Part shown: positions 46,980 to 56,152 of the stretch, one piece after another | Layout: the number at the start of each line of letters is the position of its first letter | Numbering within the stretch: the first letter of the stretch is position 1 | Origin: Methylocaldum szegediense | GTDB taxonomy: Bacteria; Pseudomonadota; Gammaproteobacteria; Methylococcales; Methylococcaceae | Assembly: GCF_949769195.1 (NCBI RefSeq) | Contig: NZ_OX458333.1 | Span: 1,364,001 to 1,428,000 of the forward strand | Length of the DNA: 64,000 nucleotides | Reading direction: 5' to 3' | The notes under the pieces: generated by a model | The model's input: only the letters and a program-made list of their open reading frames with translations | Database searches by the model: none | What the model was told of the DNA's origin: nothing | Translations under genes and position numbers: made by a program

Positions 46980-47396
46980 ATGGTTCAGACGTTCGCGAAA
47001 GTATTCGGCATTGTATATCTGATAATTGGCATTCTCGGGTTCATTCCGGGCCTAGTGCAGCCTATGGCCGGTGGTCCTGGGTTAGCTGTAGAAGCTGGCT
47101 ACGGTAGATTACTCGGAATGTTTCCCGTTAATTTGATTCATAACTTGATCCATATCGCTGTCGGCGTTTGGGGTATTTTCGCTGCTCGGAGTATCCCGAG
47201 AGCCGTGACTTTTGCCCGGGCCAATGCAGTGTTGTTCGCGGTGTTGTTCCTGCTAGGGATCATTCCGGCGACAAACACACTGTTCGGATTGGCTCCGTTG
47301 TTCGGGCTTGATATTTGGTTGCATCTATTGAGCGCAGCAGTCGCCGGGTATTTTGGGTTTGCCGCGGCAGCACGCGTGCACGCCTGGCATACCTGA
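46980..47396 (+). CDS. DUF4383 membrane protein
   Basis: The 138-residue protein has four membrane helices and the DUF4383 pattern: KVFGIVYLIIGILGFIPG, LLGMFPVNLIHNLIHIAVG, LGIIPATNTLFGLAPLFG and DIWLHLLSAAVAGYFGF. TAGGAG lies about eight bases before the ATG. The function is unknown; the gene is divergent from the Csp gene and followed by a strong palindrome. Confidence 0.82.
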   Translation: MVQTFAKVFGIVYLIIGILGFIPGLVQPMAGGPGLAVEAGYGRLLGMFPVNLIHNLIHIAVGVWGIFAARSIPRAVTFARANAVLFAVLFLLGIIPATNTLFGLAPLFGLDIWLHLLSAAVAGYFGFAAAARVHAWHT

Positions 47397-47431
47397 GCAT
47401 ATCGCGATTTTTAGGTAAGTCGTCATCGATC

Positions 47432-47458
47432 GAATGGCCGCGAATTTCGCGGCCATTC
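47432..47458. terminator. Strong palindrome between convergent genes
   Basis: GAATGGCCGCGAA (47432-47444) and TTCGCGGCCATTC (47446-47458) form a 13-bp perfect inverted repeat around one base. It lies between the DUF4383 and stress-protein stops, so it is a plausible bidirectional terminator, although no T tract follows. Confidence 0.5.
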
Positions 47459-47502
47459 ACTTTGTGGAAAAGGGCTCGGCTCAGTCCTTTGGACTGGGTT
47501 GC

Positions 47503-48246
47503 TCAAACCAAGACCACAGGGCAGGGGACAGTCTCCGAGATCGCTTTGTTGAACCCACCATTTTGGCGCTTTACCACCAGCAAGCGGCAACCCGTATGCC
47601 GCATCGAACGTAATAAGTTCGATGCGTCGAAAGGGTAAACAGAAACGAAACGCACGGCTCCGCTAGGAGCGCAACATTCCAATGCCTGCCGTCTCAATGC
47701 TTCGGCCTCGCGATCGGTCGCCGCCGGAAGGGCAACACATAGGCCAGTGGATTCCAGAAGGGCCAGATCGACCGCCATTCGCAAGGCTCGCTCGCTTTCC
47801 GCCGAACCGTCGAATACGACCCAAAGGGGGTAGTGAGCGGCTCTCTTGGCGGCGTGGCTCTTATGAGGCTCAGTTCGCCTGGAGAGGAAAACGACATCGA
47901 CTTGCTCTATCTCCGACATCACCGCCGAAACAAAATGTCCACGTAGGGTTCGGAAGCTGGTGTCGATATGCAGACGTTCATTCAGCTGGTAAAGCGTTTT
48001 CTGGATTTGTTCGGTACTGGTACGGAGCGTCCGCATCATGCGTGGCAAATCGATTTTGCGCTCTGCCGCGCTAAATCGATCGATCTCCATGGCAAAGGGA
48101 AGTCCAGCAAGATGGATGAGGTTCGTCTCCTCCACATAATACGCGACCAGCCGAGCGCGCTTTCGCGCTGCTAGATGCGCCGCCAGTTCGAGGACGTCGA
48201 TGTCGTGGCGAAGCACGTTCAAAGCAACGACGACACGCTCGCTCAT
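47503..48246 (-). CDS. Universal stress protein (UspA-like), tandem-domain length
   Basis: The 247-residue protein starts ERVVVALNVLRHDIDVLELAAHLA, a UspA-type first strand and helix. VDVVFLSRRTEPHK follows, then a second half from YPLWVVFDGSAESERALRMAVDLA ending in VPCPVVLV, so it seems to have two degenerate Usp domains. The ATP-binding G-x2-G-x9-G motif is not clear. ATG 48246 has GAGGAT ahead of it; ATG 48264 would overlap the Lon-like gene by eight bases. It is translationally close to the Lon-like gene upstream. Confidence 0.75.
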   Translation of the reverse strand: MSERVVVALNVLRHDIDVLELAAHLAARKRARLVAYYVEETNLIHLAGLPFAMEIDRFSAAERKIDLPRMMRTLRTSTEQIQKTLYQLNERLHIDTSFRTLRGHFVSAVMSEIEQVDVVFLSRRTEPHKSHAAKRAAHYPLWVVFDGSAESERALRMAVDLALLESTGLCVALPAATDREAEALRRQALECCAPSGAVRFVSVYPFDASNLLRSMRHTGCRLLVVKRQNGGFNKAISETVPCPVVLV

Positions 48247-48256
48247 AGGGGTATCC

Positions 48257-50686
48257 TCAGTCATGATTTCGATTATCTCCGGCTTTTTCTTGGCTCCTGA
48301 ACTCCCTTTGGAGGTCGGTCCACTCCTGGAGGCGTCTCTCGATACGGCCATTGATGCTGTCAATCGGGAACTTGCCTGTCTCGTCGCGTTCCCCGGCCGG
48401 CATACCCATGAGCAGTTCCAGGGCTTGATCTACCGTGTCGACGGCGTAGATATGAAACTTACCGGCTTTCGCGGCTTCGACCACATCCTGACGAAGCATG
48501 AGGTGTTTGACATTCGCTGACGGTATGATAACCCCATGCTGCCCGTTTAGACCGATCGCGGCGCAGACATCGAAAAAGCCTTCTATCTTTTCGTTGACCC
48601 CGCCGATAGGCTGGACCTGTCCGTGCTGATTGACTGAACCGGTTATCGCGAGAGATTGACGGATAGGCAGGTCGGCCAGTGACGATAAAATTGCGCTGAG
48701 CTCCGCTACTGATGCGCTGTCACCTTCGATCGGCCCGTACGACTGCTCGAACACCAGGCTGGCGCTCACTGAAAACGGCCGGGTCTTGGCATACCGCTGC
48801 GCCAGGAAACCCGACAAAATCATGACGCCCTTACTGTGAATGGCTCCTCCAAGTTCGCTTTCGCGCTCGATATCCAAAATTTTACCGTTACCCAGCCGAG
48901 TCGTGGCGGTGATGCGGGAAGGCTGACCGAACGTGAAATCACCCAAACCGATAACAGATAGGCCGTTGATCTGGCCGACTACCGCTCCGTCAGTATCGAT
49001 GAAAATCGTTCCCCGCCGGATGTTTTCATACACGCGCTCGCGGATCCGATCCACTCTGCGAATCTGATGGTCGATGGCTGCCTGGATATCGTCCCGTGTG
49101 ATGATATTGCGCGGCACTTGCGCCGCCCAGTGATCCGCCTCCTTGAGAAGGTCGTCCAGGCTGCGCAGATGGGTCGATAATTTCTCCGAATCGCCCACCA
49201 AACGCGCGGCATGTTCCACCACTCGGATAACGGCTTCCTTGTCGAGCGGGCGTAACTGGTTCTTGCGAGCCAAGCTGGCAATGAGCCGAGCGTACATCGC
49301 ATAACCATCCGCATCTCGGTCGATCATTTCTTCGAAATCCGCCGACACTTTGAAGAGCTCGCGAAATTCCGGATCATAAATACTAAGCAGGTAATAGAGG
49401 AGGCGATCCCCGATCAAAATAACCTTGATGTCCAGAGGAATCGGTTCCGGCTCGAGGCTCGCAGTGCTGATTACGCTCAGCGCACGCTCCAAGGATTCGA
49501 TACGGATTTCGCCCGCTTCGAGGACGCGTTTCAGACTGTCCCAGGCAAAAGGCTGCATGAGTACTTTGCGAGCATCCAGGATCAAATACCCGCCGTTGGC
49601 AATATGCAGAGCACCGGGCTTGATCATCGTGAAATCGGTGACCAGAGCCCCCATATAGGCTTGGTATTCGACGCGACCGACCAGGTTGTTGTGGCTCGGC
49701 AAGCTTTCGAAGATGACCGGAGCGCATTTGCGTTCGCCATTGTCGACCAGCAGATTGACCTTGTAGCGCATGAAAGGACTTGGCCTCGGTGCGATTTGCC
49801 CCATCAACGATGCAATGCCACCGTCCTGTTTGGGGAAAAAATCTTCCGCGTGATCGATGATTTCTCTTCGTGCCTCATCCAAATACTGAACGACTCCCGG
49901 AATCGCGGCATAACGGGTTTTTAGCTCGTCGACCAAATGGTTGACGGCAAACTCGGCAATCTCCCGATTCAACGTTTTCAGCTTTTCTTTGGCCTCCTTG
50001 CGCCATACGGGAAATTGCTTCAACACCTTTTGCAACTGTTGGCGTAAAGCCGTTACGGCCTCCTGAATCTGTTCCTGCTGACGCTCGGAAAGCTTTTGAA
50101 ATTGCTCCGGACCGAGCACCTCGCCTTTCTCGTCCACCGGAGCAAAGGCAAAACCAGTAGGTGTTTCTATGAGCGCGATGCCTTGCTGCAGGGATTTCCG
50201 GCGTAACTCATTGATCGCGTTGATCTCGCGTTCCTTCGCTTCTTCCTCGATCTCTTCCGCGCGACTACGGTATTCTTCCCCCTCGAATGCCGCCGGAATA
50301 ACGGTGCTTAGTTCCTCGATGAGCTGTTCTATGTCTCGGGCGAAACGACGTCCGTAGCCCGCAGGCAATCTCAAGGCTCTCGGCTTTGAGCTCTCGGCGA
50401 AATTATTCACGTAGCACCAATCGTCAGGTACCGGCCGATTTTCAGCTTCACGACCGACGATTTCCTTGACCGCCGCCAGCTTTCCGATCCCGCTTGGACC
50501 TAGAGCAAATATGTTGTATCCCTTTCGACCGATGGAAATGCCGAACTGAATAGCATCCAGCGCTCGTTCCTGGCCTATTACGACCCCGATATCGGCCAAC
50601 TCGTCGGTAGTCGAGAAATCGAATTCCCGTGGATCGCAGGCTTTGTAGAGAACACTCGCTGGAAGAGGCTGTCGGTGGTTGCCCAT
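48257..50686 (-). CDS. Lon-like AAA protease (LonH/YcbZ type)
   Basis: The protein of about 809 residues has an N-terminal AAA-type part with a P-loop-like GPSGIGKLAAV, in which the usual Thr/Ser after GK is Leu. A coiled-coil region follows (about 160-270). The C-terminal Lon protease domain has the catalytic Ser in IEGDSASVAEL and the Lys in GGVNEKIEGF. AAA family Lon-like proteases of this type occur in many proteobacteria; substrates are unknown. The start is ATG 50686, or TTG 50698, which would overlap a short upstream frame by four bases. The Usp gene follows directly. Confidence 0.88.
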   Translation of the reverse strand: MGNHRQPLPASVLYKACDPREFDFSTTDELADIGVVIGQERALDAIQFGISIGRKGYNIFALGPSGIGKLAAVKEIVGREAENRPVPDDWCYVNNFAESSKPRALRLPAGYGRRFARDIEQLIEELSTVIPAAFEGEEYRSRAEEIEEEAKEREINAINELRRKSLQQGIALIETPTGFAFAPVDEKGEVLGPEQFQKLSERQQEQIQEAVTALRQQLQKVLKQFPVWRKEAKEKLKTLNREIAEFAVNHLVDELKTRYAAIPGVVQYLDEARREIIDHAEDFFPKQDGGIASLMGQIAPRPSPFMRYKVNLLVDNGERKCAPVIFESLPSHNNLVGRVEYQAYMGALVTDFTMIKPGALHIANGGYLILDARKVLMQPFAWDSLKRVLEAGEIRIESLERALSVISTASLEPEPIPLDIKVILIGDRLLYYLLSIYDPEFRELFKVSADFEEMIDRDADGYAMYARLIASLARKNQLRPLDKEAVIRVVEHAARLVGDSEKLSTHLRSLDDLLKEADHWAAQVPRNIITRDDIQAAIDHQIRRVDRIRERVYENIRRGTIFIDTDGAVVGQINGLSVIGLGDFTFGQPSRITATTRLGNGKILDIERESELGGAIHSKGVMILSGFLAQRYAKTRPFSVSASLVFEQSYGPIEGDSASVAELSAILSSLADLPIRQSLAITGSVNQHGQVQPIGGVNEKIEGFFDVCAAIGLNGQHGVIIPSANVKHLMLRQDVVEAAKAGKFHIYAVDTVDQALELLMGMPAGERDETGKFPIDSINGRIERRLQEWTDLQREFRSQEKAGDNRNHD

Positions 50687-50694
50687 AGAATTAC

Positions 50695-50961
50695 TCAACT
50701 CTTCAAAAAGGTGGTTAAAACAGGTTGGATCTTTCCCACAACGGCAGCGGATCTCTTCTCGCGGGTCCGCGGACGTTGAAATTTCGTGATGAGCTGTCTT
50801 GTCAGCTCATCTCCGAAAGCCAAAGTTCTCGAACGAAGGTCAGCATCAGCATAGGACTCGAAAATAATTAAGACCGAGTAACGTCGATGAATTCTCGTTT
50901 CTCGGCAAGCTAAGAAAAGCTCTGCAAGTTGATTCTGCCGCTCACCACAAATCCTATTCAT
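50695..50961 (-). CDS. Hypothetical 88-residue protein upstream of the Lon-like gene
   Basis: The frame from ATG 50961 ends with a TGA that overlaps a possible TTG start of the Lon-like gene. The product has a mixed charged composition (RRYSVLIIFESYADADLRS) and no motif I recognise. It has no clear ribosome site. It may be a real leader gene or chance. Confidence 0.3.
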   Translation of the reverse strand: MNRICGERQNQLAELFLACRETRIHRRYSVLIIFESYADADLRSRTLAFGDELTRQLITKFQRPRTREKRSAAVVGKIQPVLTTFLKS

Positions 50962-51232
50962 ATGCTGGCGCTCGACTGAGCCTGTCGAGCGATTCGCTCA
51001 GAGCGCCACTATATGCCGTGGAATGCCTGCAGACCACGGCGCGTCACTCGTTAGAGGTGGCCTACGCGTAGGACCATCGCATCAAATCGGCCGTTGCATC
51101 CTTATGCTCCAGTTATGACGAATATACTCCATTCACGCTTTTTGTTTGGGTTGAAAAGCAGTTAAGCGGTATTGATGACAACGAGCGCGCCAATCGCCAT
51201 AATTCGCCCCTTTTGGTCATCGTTTCCGAATT
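50962..51232. other. Intergenic region before rdgC
   Basis: About 270 bases (about 530 if the preceding 88-residue frame is not a gene). It carries one palindromic repeat (50967-51007). No promoter was fixed. Confidence 0.4.
50967..51007. repeat. Palindromic repeat with CCTGTCGAGC core
   Basis: GGCGCTC (50967-50973) pairs with GAGCGCC (51001-51007), and inside it TGAGC (50977-50981) pairs with GCTCA (50996-51000). The loop CTGTCGAGC resembles the dispersed CTGTCGAAGGGC repeat core. Confidence 0.55.
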
Positions 51233-52159
51233 ATGTGGTTTAAAAACCTCTCTCTATTACGTTTTACCGAGCCCTTTGATCTGGATCCAGTAGAATTCGC
51301 ACAGAAGCTCGACGCGCGCCGCTTTCGTCCATGTGGTAGTCTCGAACCCATTAGTTACGGCTGGTGTGCGCCTCTCGGCAAGGACACGTTTCCGTTAGCG
51401 CACGTCGCGAACGGGTTTGTCATGGTATGTGCTCAAAAAGAAGAAAAGATCGTTCCCGCCTCAGTAGTGAACGAGATTTTGTCGGAGCAGGTGGCAGAGA
51501 TCGAAGACCGACAAGGCCGCCCTGTACGGCGGAAAGAGAGGGAGGCTCTGCGCGATGAAGTATTGCAGGATTTACTGCCGCGAGCGTTTAGTCACAGCCG
51601 GCGCACATATGCTTATATCGATCCTAAAGGCGGGTGGCTCGTCGCGGATTGTGCCAGCGCGAAGAAAACCGAGGAAATCGCTTCGCTATTGCGGCAGTGC
51701 CTCGAGTCTTTACCGGTGGTTCCTCCAACGACCCGTGAACGGCCCAGTGCTATCATGACCCGGTGGGTCATGGGCAACGACTTGCCGCCCGATATCACTC
51801 TGGAAAGCGAATGCGAACTACGATCTCCGGAAGAGGACGGGGGCATCGTCCGCTGCCGTCGCCATGACCTTAACGCGCCGGAGATTCAAAATCACATCGA
51901 AGCCGGTAAGGAGGTCATTAAATTGGCGGTCACGTGGAATGATCGTCTAAGCTTCGTGATCGACGAAACGTTGAGCATCAAGAAACTCCGTTTTCTGGAT
52001 TTGGTTCAGGACGAGGCCGCACAGGTCGAGACGTCCGACCCGGTCGAGCGCTTCGACGCGGATTTTGCCGTTATGAGTCTCGAGATTGCGGCATTCTTGC
52101 CGCGTTTGATCGAACTCTTCGGCGGCGAAGATCTTCAAACGAAACAACCTGTGGTGTAG
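51233..52159 (+). CDS. rdgC: Recombination-associated protein RdgC
   Basis: The 308-residue protein is the normal length for RdgC, a ring-shaped DNA-binding protein that limits RecA activity. It begins MWFKNLSLLRFTEPF, as the family does, and has the late segments MTRWVMGNDLPPDITLESEC and the C-terminal RFDADFAVMSLEIAAFLPRL. Only beta- and gammaproteobacteria commonly carry it, which supports the taxonomic guess. The L,D-transpeptidase gene starts ten bases after its stop. Confidence 0.95.
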   Translation: MWFKNLSLLRFTEPFDLDPVEFAQKLDARRFRPCGSLEPISYGWCAPLGKDTFPLAHVANGFVMVCAQKEEKIVPASVVNEILSEQVAEIEDRQGRPVRRKEREALRDEVLQDLLPRAFSHSRRTYAYIDPKGGWLVADCASAKKTEEIASLLRQCLESLPVVPPTTRERPSAIMTRWVMGNDLPPDITLESECELRSPEEDGGIVRCRRHDLNAPEIQNHIEAGKEVIKLAVTWNDRLSFVIDETLSIKKLRFLDLVQDEAAQVETSDPVERFDADFAVMSLEIAAFLPRLIELFGGEDLQTKQPVV

Positions 52160-52169
52160 GAATTACGCG

Positions 52170-53171
52170 ATGTTGCAAAAAACAACAAAATTGCCGTGCA
52201 TCAAGAAACGGATACCGCTTTGGTTGGGGGTTGTCTTCATGCTTGCCGCTCCGCTCGGGGTTAAGGCGGAAGCATTCGCGTTACCTGACGATGGAAGCGA
52301 CTTGGTCGGCGAAATTCAATATACCAAGGCGAAGCATGAAGACACGCTCATCGATATCGCCCGTGATTTCAGCATCGGCCAGGACGAGATCGTCATGGCC
52401 AACCCGACGGTCGATCGCTGGTTGCCCGGAGAAGGCACGGAGGTCTTGATTCCCCGGCAATTTATTCTTCCCGACGCGCCGCGCTCCGGTATCGTCGTCA
52501 ATATCCCAGAAATGCGCCTTTACTATTATCCGACGCAGCCGAAAGCCAAGGCGACACAAGTGATAACCTATCCGGTCAGCATAGGTCGTATGGATTGGCG
52601 TACGCCTCTGGGTACCACCAAGGTTGCCCAGAAAGTGAAGGATCCGGCGTGGAGGCCACCGGAATCCATCAAACAAGAGCATGCGCGAGAAGGGGATATC
52701 CTGCCGGATGTGGTTCCGCCCGGGCCTTTGAATCCGCTCGGCCGCTTCGCCTTGCGGTTAGGCGTTCCGGGCTATCTGATCCACGGCACGGGCATCGATA
52801 AAGCATATGGTATCGGCATGCGAGTGACCCACGGGTGCATTCGGATGTATCCGGAGGATATCGAGCGTCTTTATCCTCTTGTCAATGTCGGCACCCCGGT
52901 CCATTTGGTCAATCAGCCGGTCAAGCTGGGCTGGTCGGCGGGGACTTTATACATGGAAGTGCATCAGCCCCTGGATGAAGACCGCATGAGCTATGAGCAG
53001 TTGCTCAACCTGGCCATGGATTTGCTCGAAAAGAAGACAAAAGGCAAGGAAATCACCATCGACGGCGCAGCGATGAGGCAAGCGCTGCAGAAACCGACCG
53101 GCATTCCGGTGGCGATTTCTAAGCCTTCCGAGCCCCTCCCAGAAACGATTCAGTCCTTGGGGGGGACGTAG
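52170..53171 (+). CDS. L,D-transpeptidase with LysM-like segment (ErfK/YbiS/YcfS type)
   Basis: The 333-residue protein has a signal peptide (PLWLGVVFMLAAPLGVKAEA, cleavage near residue 31). A LysM-like stretch follows (HEDTLIDIARDFSIGQDEI), then the YkuD catalytic domain with IHGTGIDKAYGIGMRVTHGCIRM, whose Cys and His are catalytic. It attaches lipoprotein to peptidoglycan or makes 3-3 cross-links, as do its E. coli relatives. Its last 22 bases overlap the end of yggX on the other strand. Confidence 0.93.
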   Translation: MLQKTTKLPCIKKRIPLWLGVVFMLAAPLGVKAEAFALPDDGSDLVGEIQYTKAKHEDTLIDIARDFSIGQDEIVMANPTVDRWLPGEGTEVLIPRQFILPDAPRSGIVVNIPEMRLYYYPTQPKAKATQVITYPVSIGRMDWRTPLGTTKVAQKVKDPAWRPPESIKQEHAREGDILPDVVPPGPLNPLGRFALRLGVPGYLIHGTGIDKAYGIGMRVTHGCIRMYPEDIERLYPLVNVGTPVHLVNQPVKLGWSAGTLYMEVHQPLDEDRMSYEQLLNLAMDLLEKKTKGKEITIDGAAMRQALQKPTGIPVAISKPSEPLPETIQSLGGT

Positions 53172-53422
53172 CCCTCCGGCATTTCCGCTCCGCCACCGAA
53201 AAGAAATTTCTCGCGCTCTTTCGCGAGAAATTTTCGCGCTTCCGGCTCAAAAGGCGTGAGCCGGTGTTCGTTGATGAGCATGGTCTGGAGTTTGAGCCAA
53301 TCCTGCCATGCCTGAGCGGAAATATGTTCGAAAATCCGCTGCCCTTCCGGGCCGGGGAAGGGCGGTTTCTCCAATCCTTCGGCTTCAATGCCTAAACGTG
53401 CACATTTGACTCGTCGCGTCAT
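53150..53422 (-). CDS. yggX: Probable Fe(2+)-trafficking protein YggX
   Basis: The 90-residue protein has the YggX pattern: V-K-C-A-R-L near the start with its conserved Cys, LEKPPFPGPEGQRIFEHIS, AWQDWLKLQTMLINEHRL and the C-terminal EMPEGYVPP. The family protects iron-sulphur proteins from oxidation. It follows mutY on the same strand, as in E. coli, but a dispersed repeat separates them here. The 3' end overlaps the convergent transpeptidase gene. Confidence 0.95.
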   Translation of the reverse strand: MTRRVKCARLGIEAEGLEKPPFPGPEGQRIFEHISAQAWQDWLKLQTMLINEHRLTPFEPEARKFLAKEREKFLFGGGAEMPEGYVPPKD

Positions 53423-53536
53423 TCGTTACCTCTTGTCGACTAACCCTTGAGTAACCGTTTCGCCCCATCCGTCGCATCTTTTCGGTAAATCCGCCGCTAT
53501 CGGACTTCGAGGTTAATCCCGGAAGTTCGAGAACCC

Positions 53537-53607
53537 CGTTCGACGGGCCTGTCATGAGCCTTCGGCTTCGCTCGGGATAGGTCCGCCGAAAGGCTCAGAT
53601 TGAACGG
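53537..53607. repeat. Dispersed palindromic repeat copy between mutY and yggX
   Basis: The segment has CGTTCGACGGGCCTGTC followed by CTTCGGCTTCGCTCGGGAT and an imperfect return arm ATAGGTCCGCCGAAAGGCTC. It matches the copies at 15007-15057 and 59788-59844 in core and order. Confidence 0.65.
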
Positions 53608-53624
53608 CCTCCGAAATACGTCTT

Positions 53625-54665
53625 TTAGTCAGCGATCTCCGTCAGCAGTTTCAGAATCGGCGCTGGCAGTCCGATCGTTTCGTTCGGTATTAACCATGAA
53701 CCCAGCGACGGTTCGCCGATCTGACAGTGATCTGAGCCGGTGCGGACCACCAAGGGAACAAAATCCAGGTGATAGTGAGAAAAAGTATGCCGTCGCTGAG
53801 GGAGGCGCTCAAGGTTGGAACAATCGATATGTTGTTTCCCACACCACGCATAGACATCCTCTTCGCAATCGAATTCCGGCAAACTCCAAAGCCCCCCCCA
53901 AACTCCGACGTTCTGGCGTTTTTCCAAGTAGAACGCGCCATGGCCGTTTGTCAGTGCCAGCATGAAACATCGCTTGACAGGCAAGGTTCGTCTCGGTTTC
54001 GTTGCCGGGATGGCATCGATTCGTCCCGACCGGAATGCTTCGCAATCTCGGCCGACAGGGCAGGTAGAACAGCCCGGATTTCGCTTGGTGCACACGGTCG
54101 CACCAAGATCCATCATGGCCTGGTTATAATCCGCGACACGAATGGAAGGCGTCAACGCCTCGCTGAGCTCCCATAACTTTTCCAGAATTCGAGGATTCCC
54201 GGGCCAGCCTTCGATTCCTCGGTGACGACACAAGACCCGCTTGACGTTGCCGTCCAGGATCGGTGCCCGAATCCCCGATCCAAGGCTCAGGATCGCCCCG
54301 GCCGTGGAACGCCCGATGCCGGGCAACGCGCTCAATTCTTCGAGAGAGGTGGGCAATTGTCCTCGATGTCGCTCTACGATGATTCGCGCCGCTCTGTGCA
54401 GATTGCGAGCACGGGCGTAATAGCCAAGCCCGGCCCACAATGCAATAACCTCATCGAAGGAAGATTCCGCTAGAGATTCAACATCCGGAAACCGGGCCAG
54501 AAAGCGTTCGAAATATGGGATTACTGTCCCGACTTGGGTCTGCTGAAGCATGATTTCCGAAATCCAAACCCGATACGGTGTTCGCTCTTTCTGCCAGGGT
54601 AGATGCGTGCGCCCGTACTGATCGAACCAGCCGAGAACAGCCCTTTGGAAATTTTCATGTTGCAT
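53625..54665 (-). CDS. mutY: A/G-specific adenine DNA glycosylase MutY
   Basis: The 346-residue enzyme removes adenine mispaired with 8-oxoguanine. The catalytic Glu sits in MLQQTQVGTVI, the helix-hairpin-helix is LPGIGRSTAGAIL and the catalytic Asp is in ILDGNVKRVLCR. The [4Fe-4S] cluster cysteines follow the C-x6-C-x2-C-x5-C pattern in CTKRNPGCSTCPVGRDC. The C-terminal NUDIX-like domain recognises 8-oxoG. ATG 54665 gives the normal start NFQRAVLGWFDQYGR. It pairs with yggX downstream. Confidence 0.96.
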   Translation of the reverse strand: MQHENFQRAVLGWFDQYGRTHLPWQKERTPYRVWISEIMLQQTQVGTVIPYFERFLARFPDVESLAESSFDEVIALWAGLGYYARARNLHRAARIIVERHRGQLPTSLEELSALPGIGRSTAGAILSLGSGIRAPILDGNVKRVLCRHRGIEGWPGNPRILEKLWELSEALTPSIRVADYNQAMMDLGATVCTKRNPGCSTCPVGRDCEAFRSGRIDAIPATKPRRTLPVKRCFMLALTNGHGAFYLEKRQNVGVWGGLWSLPEFDCEEDVYAWCGKQHIDCSNLERLPQRRHTFSHYHLDFVPLVVRTGSDHCQIGEPSLGSWLIPNETIGLPAPILKLLTEIAD

Positions 54666-54767
54666 ATGAAACAGAAGAAGAGACTGAAGTCACGGATTTG
54701 GCCGACCCGGTTTTTCCTTTAGAATAAGCTCATTTATCGCCGACACGACACCGCAAACCGAAAAATC

Positions 54768-54905
54768 ATGTCGCTTCCACGTCGAAATCTCGTCTCGCTC
54801 ATTTTACTCACTCTTGTCCTCTCGGGATGCGGCCAAAAAGGGCCGCTTTATCTTCCCAGTGAAGAACCAGCGTCAAACGAAGAGCCCGCATCGAAAGAAC
54901 GCTGA
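54768..54905 (+). CDS. lptM: LPS-assembly lipoprotein LptM (YifL-like)
   Basis: The 45-residue lipoprotein has a short signal with the lipobox LSGC followed by GQKGPLYLPSE, the diagnostic motif of LptM/YifL. In E. coli it assists maturation of the LptDE complex. Its TGA overlaps the ATG of lysA as TGATG, the classic gene order in gammaproteobacteria. Confidence 0.93.
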   Translation: MSLPRRNLVSLILLTLVLSGCGQKGPLYLPSEEPASNEEPASKER

Positions 54906-56152
54906 TGGATTATTTCAATTATCAGGGCGGCGTACTGTGCGCCGAGGACGTGCCCCTATCTGCCATCGCGGAACGTTACGGCACGCCGTGCTATGTCTAT
55001 TCGCGTGCCACGATCGAACGCCATTGGCGAGCGTTCGACGACGCTTTCGCCGGTAGGCCCCACCTCGTTTGCTACGCGGTCAAGGCCAATTCCAACCTGG
55101 CGCTGCTAAATCTCTTGGCACGCATGGGCTCGGGTTTCGATATCGTGTCCGTAGGCGAGTTGGAACGCGTTTTGGCGGCAGGCGGCGATCCTGCAAAGGT
55201 CGTTTTTTCCGGCGTAGGAAAGCGTGAAGACGAATTGCGGCGTGCGCTCGAAGTCGGTATCCGCTGCTTCAACGTCGAAGTTCCGTCCGAGCTGGACCGG
55301 TTGAACCGAATCGCTGGCGAACTTGGTGTCACAGCACCGGTGTCGCTGCGCGTGAATCCGGACGTGGATGCACTCACCCATCCGTACATATCCACGGGAC
55401 TCCGGGAGAATAAATTCGGAATCGATGTTTCCGAGGCCTTGCAGCAGTACCGGCGTGCCGCCGATATGCCGTATCTTCAGGTAACCGGCATCGACTGCCA
55501 CATCGGCTCCCAACTGACAGCGATCCAGCCTTTCCTGGACGCTCTCGATCGTATCCTGGTGCTTGTCGAAACCTTGAAAGCACAAGGAATCAAGCTCCAT
55601 CATCTGGATTTGGGAGGGGGGCTCGGCATACGCTATAAAGATGAGCAGCCGCCGGAACCTTGGGAATACGCAACGGCGCTGTTGGATAGGCTTGAGCACA
55701 CGGATTATGAGATTCTCATCGAACCCGGCCGCGCCATCGTGGGCAATGCCGGCGTTCTACTGACCCGCGTGGAATACCTGAAATCGAATCAGGACAAGAA
55801 TTTTGCAATCGTCGACGCGGCCATGAACGACCTCGTTCGGCCCGCTCTCTACGATTCTTGGCAGGAGATTCTGCCGGTCCAAGCCGCAGCCAGCGCGGCA
55901 CATCGCGTTTACGATATCGTCGGGCCTGTCTGTGAAACCGGTGATTTTCTCGGCAAAGGACGCGAGCTTGCGATCGCGCCAGGGGATCTGCTGGCGATTC
56001 GGTCCGCGGGTGCTTACGGCTTCAGCATGAGTTCCAATTACAACTCACGTCCCCGTTGCGCCGAGGTTATGGTCGACGGATCGCGCGCTCACTTGATTCG
56101 AAAGCGCGAAACGATCGCGCAACTTTTCCAAGGCGAACGGATAATCGACTGA
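54905..56152 (+). CDS. lysA: Diaminopimelate decarboxylase LysA
   Basis: The 415-residue PLP enzyme makes lysine from meso-diaminopimelate. The Schiff-base Lys is in [12 protein letters not shown] near residue 60. [13 protein letters not shown] and [11 protein letters not shown] bind the cofactor phosphate, and GPVCETGDF carries the catalytic Cys. Start and stop overlap lptM and dapF by one base each, so the three are translated together. Confidence 0.97.
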   Translation: MDYFNYQGGVLCAEDVPLSAIAERYGTPCYVYSRATIERHWRAFDDAFAGRPHLVCYAVKANSNLALLNLLARMGSGFDIVSVGELERVLAAGGDPAKVVFSGVGKREDELRRALEVGIRCFNVEVPSELDRLNRIAGELGVTAPVSLRVNPDVDALTHPYISTGLRENKFGIDVSEALQQYRRAADMPYLQVTGIDCHIGSQLTAIQPFLDALDRILVLVETLKAQGIKLHHLDLGGGLGIRYKDEQPPEPWEYATALLDRLEHTDYEILIEPGRAIVGNAGVLLTRVEYLKSNQDKNFAIVDAAMNDLVRPALYDSWQEILPVQAAASAAHRVYDIVGPVCETGDFLGKGRELAIAPGDLLAIRSAGAYGFSMSSNYNSRPRCAEVMVDGSRAHLIRKRETIAQLFQGERIID

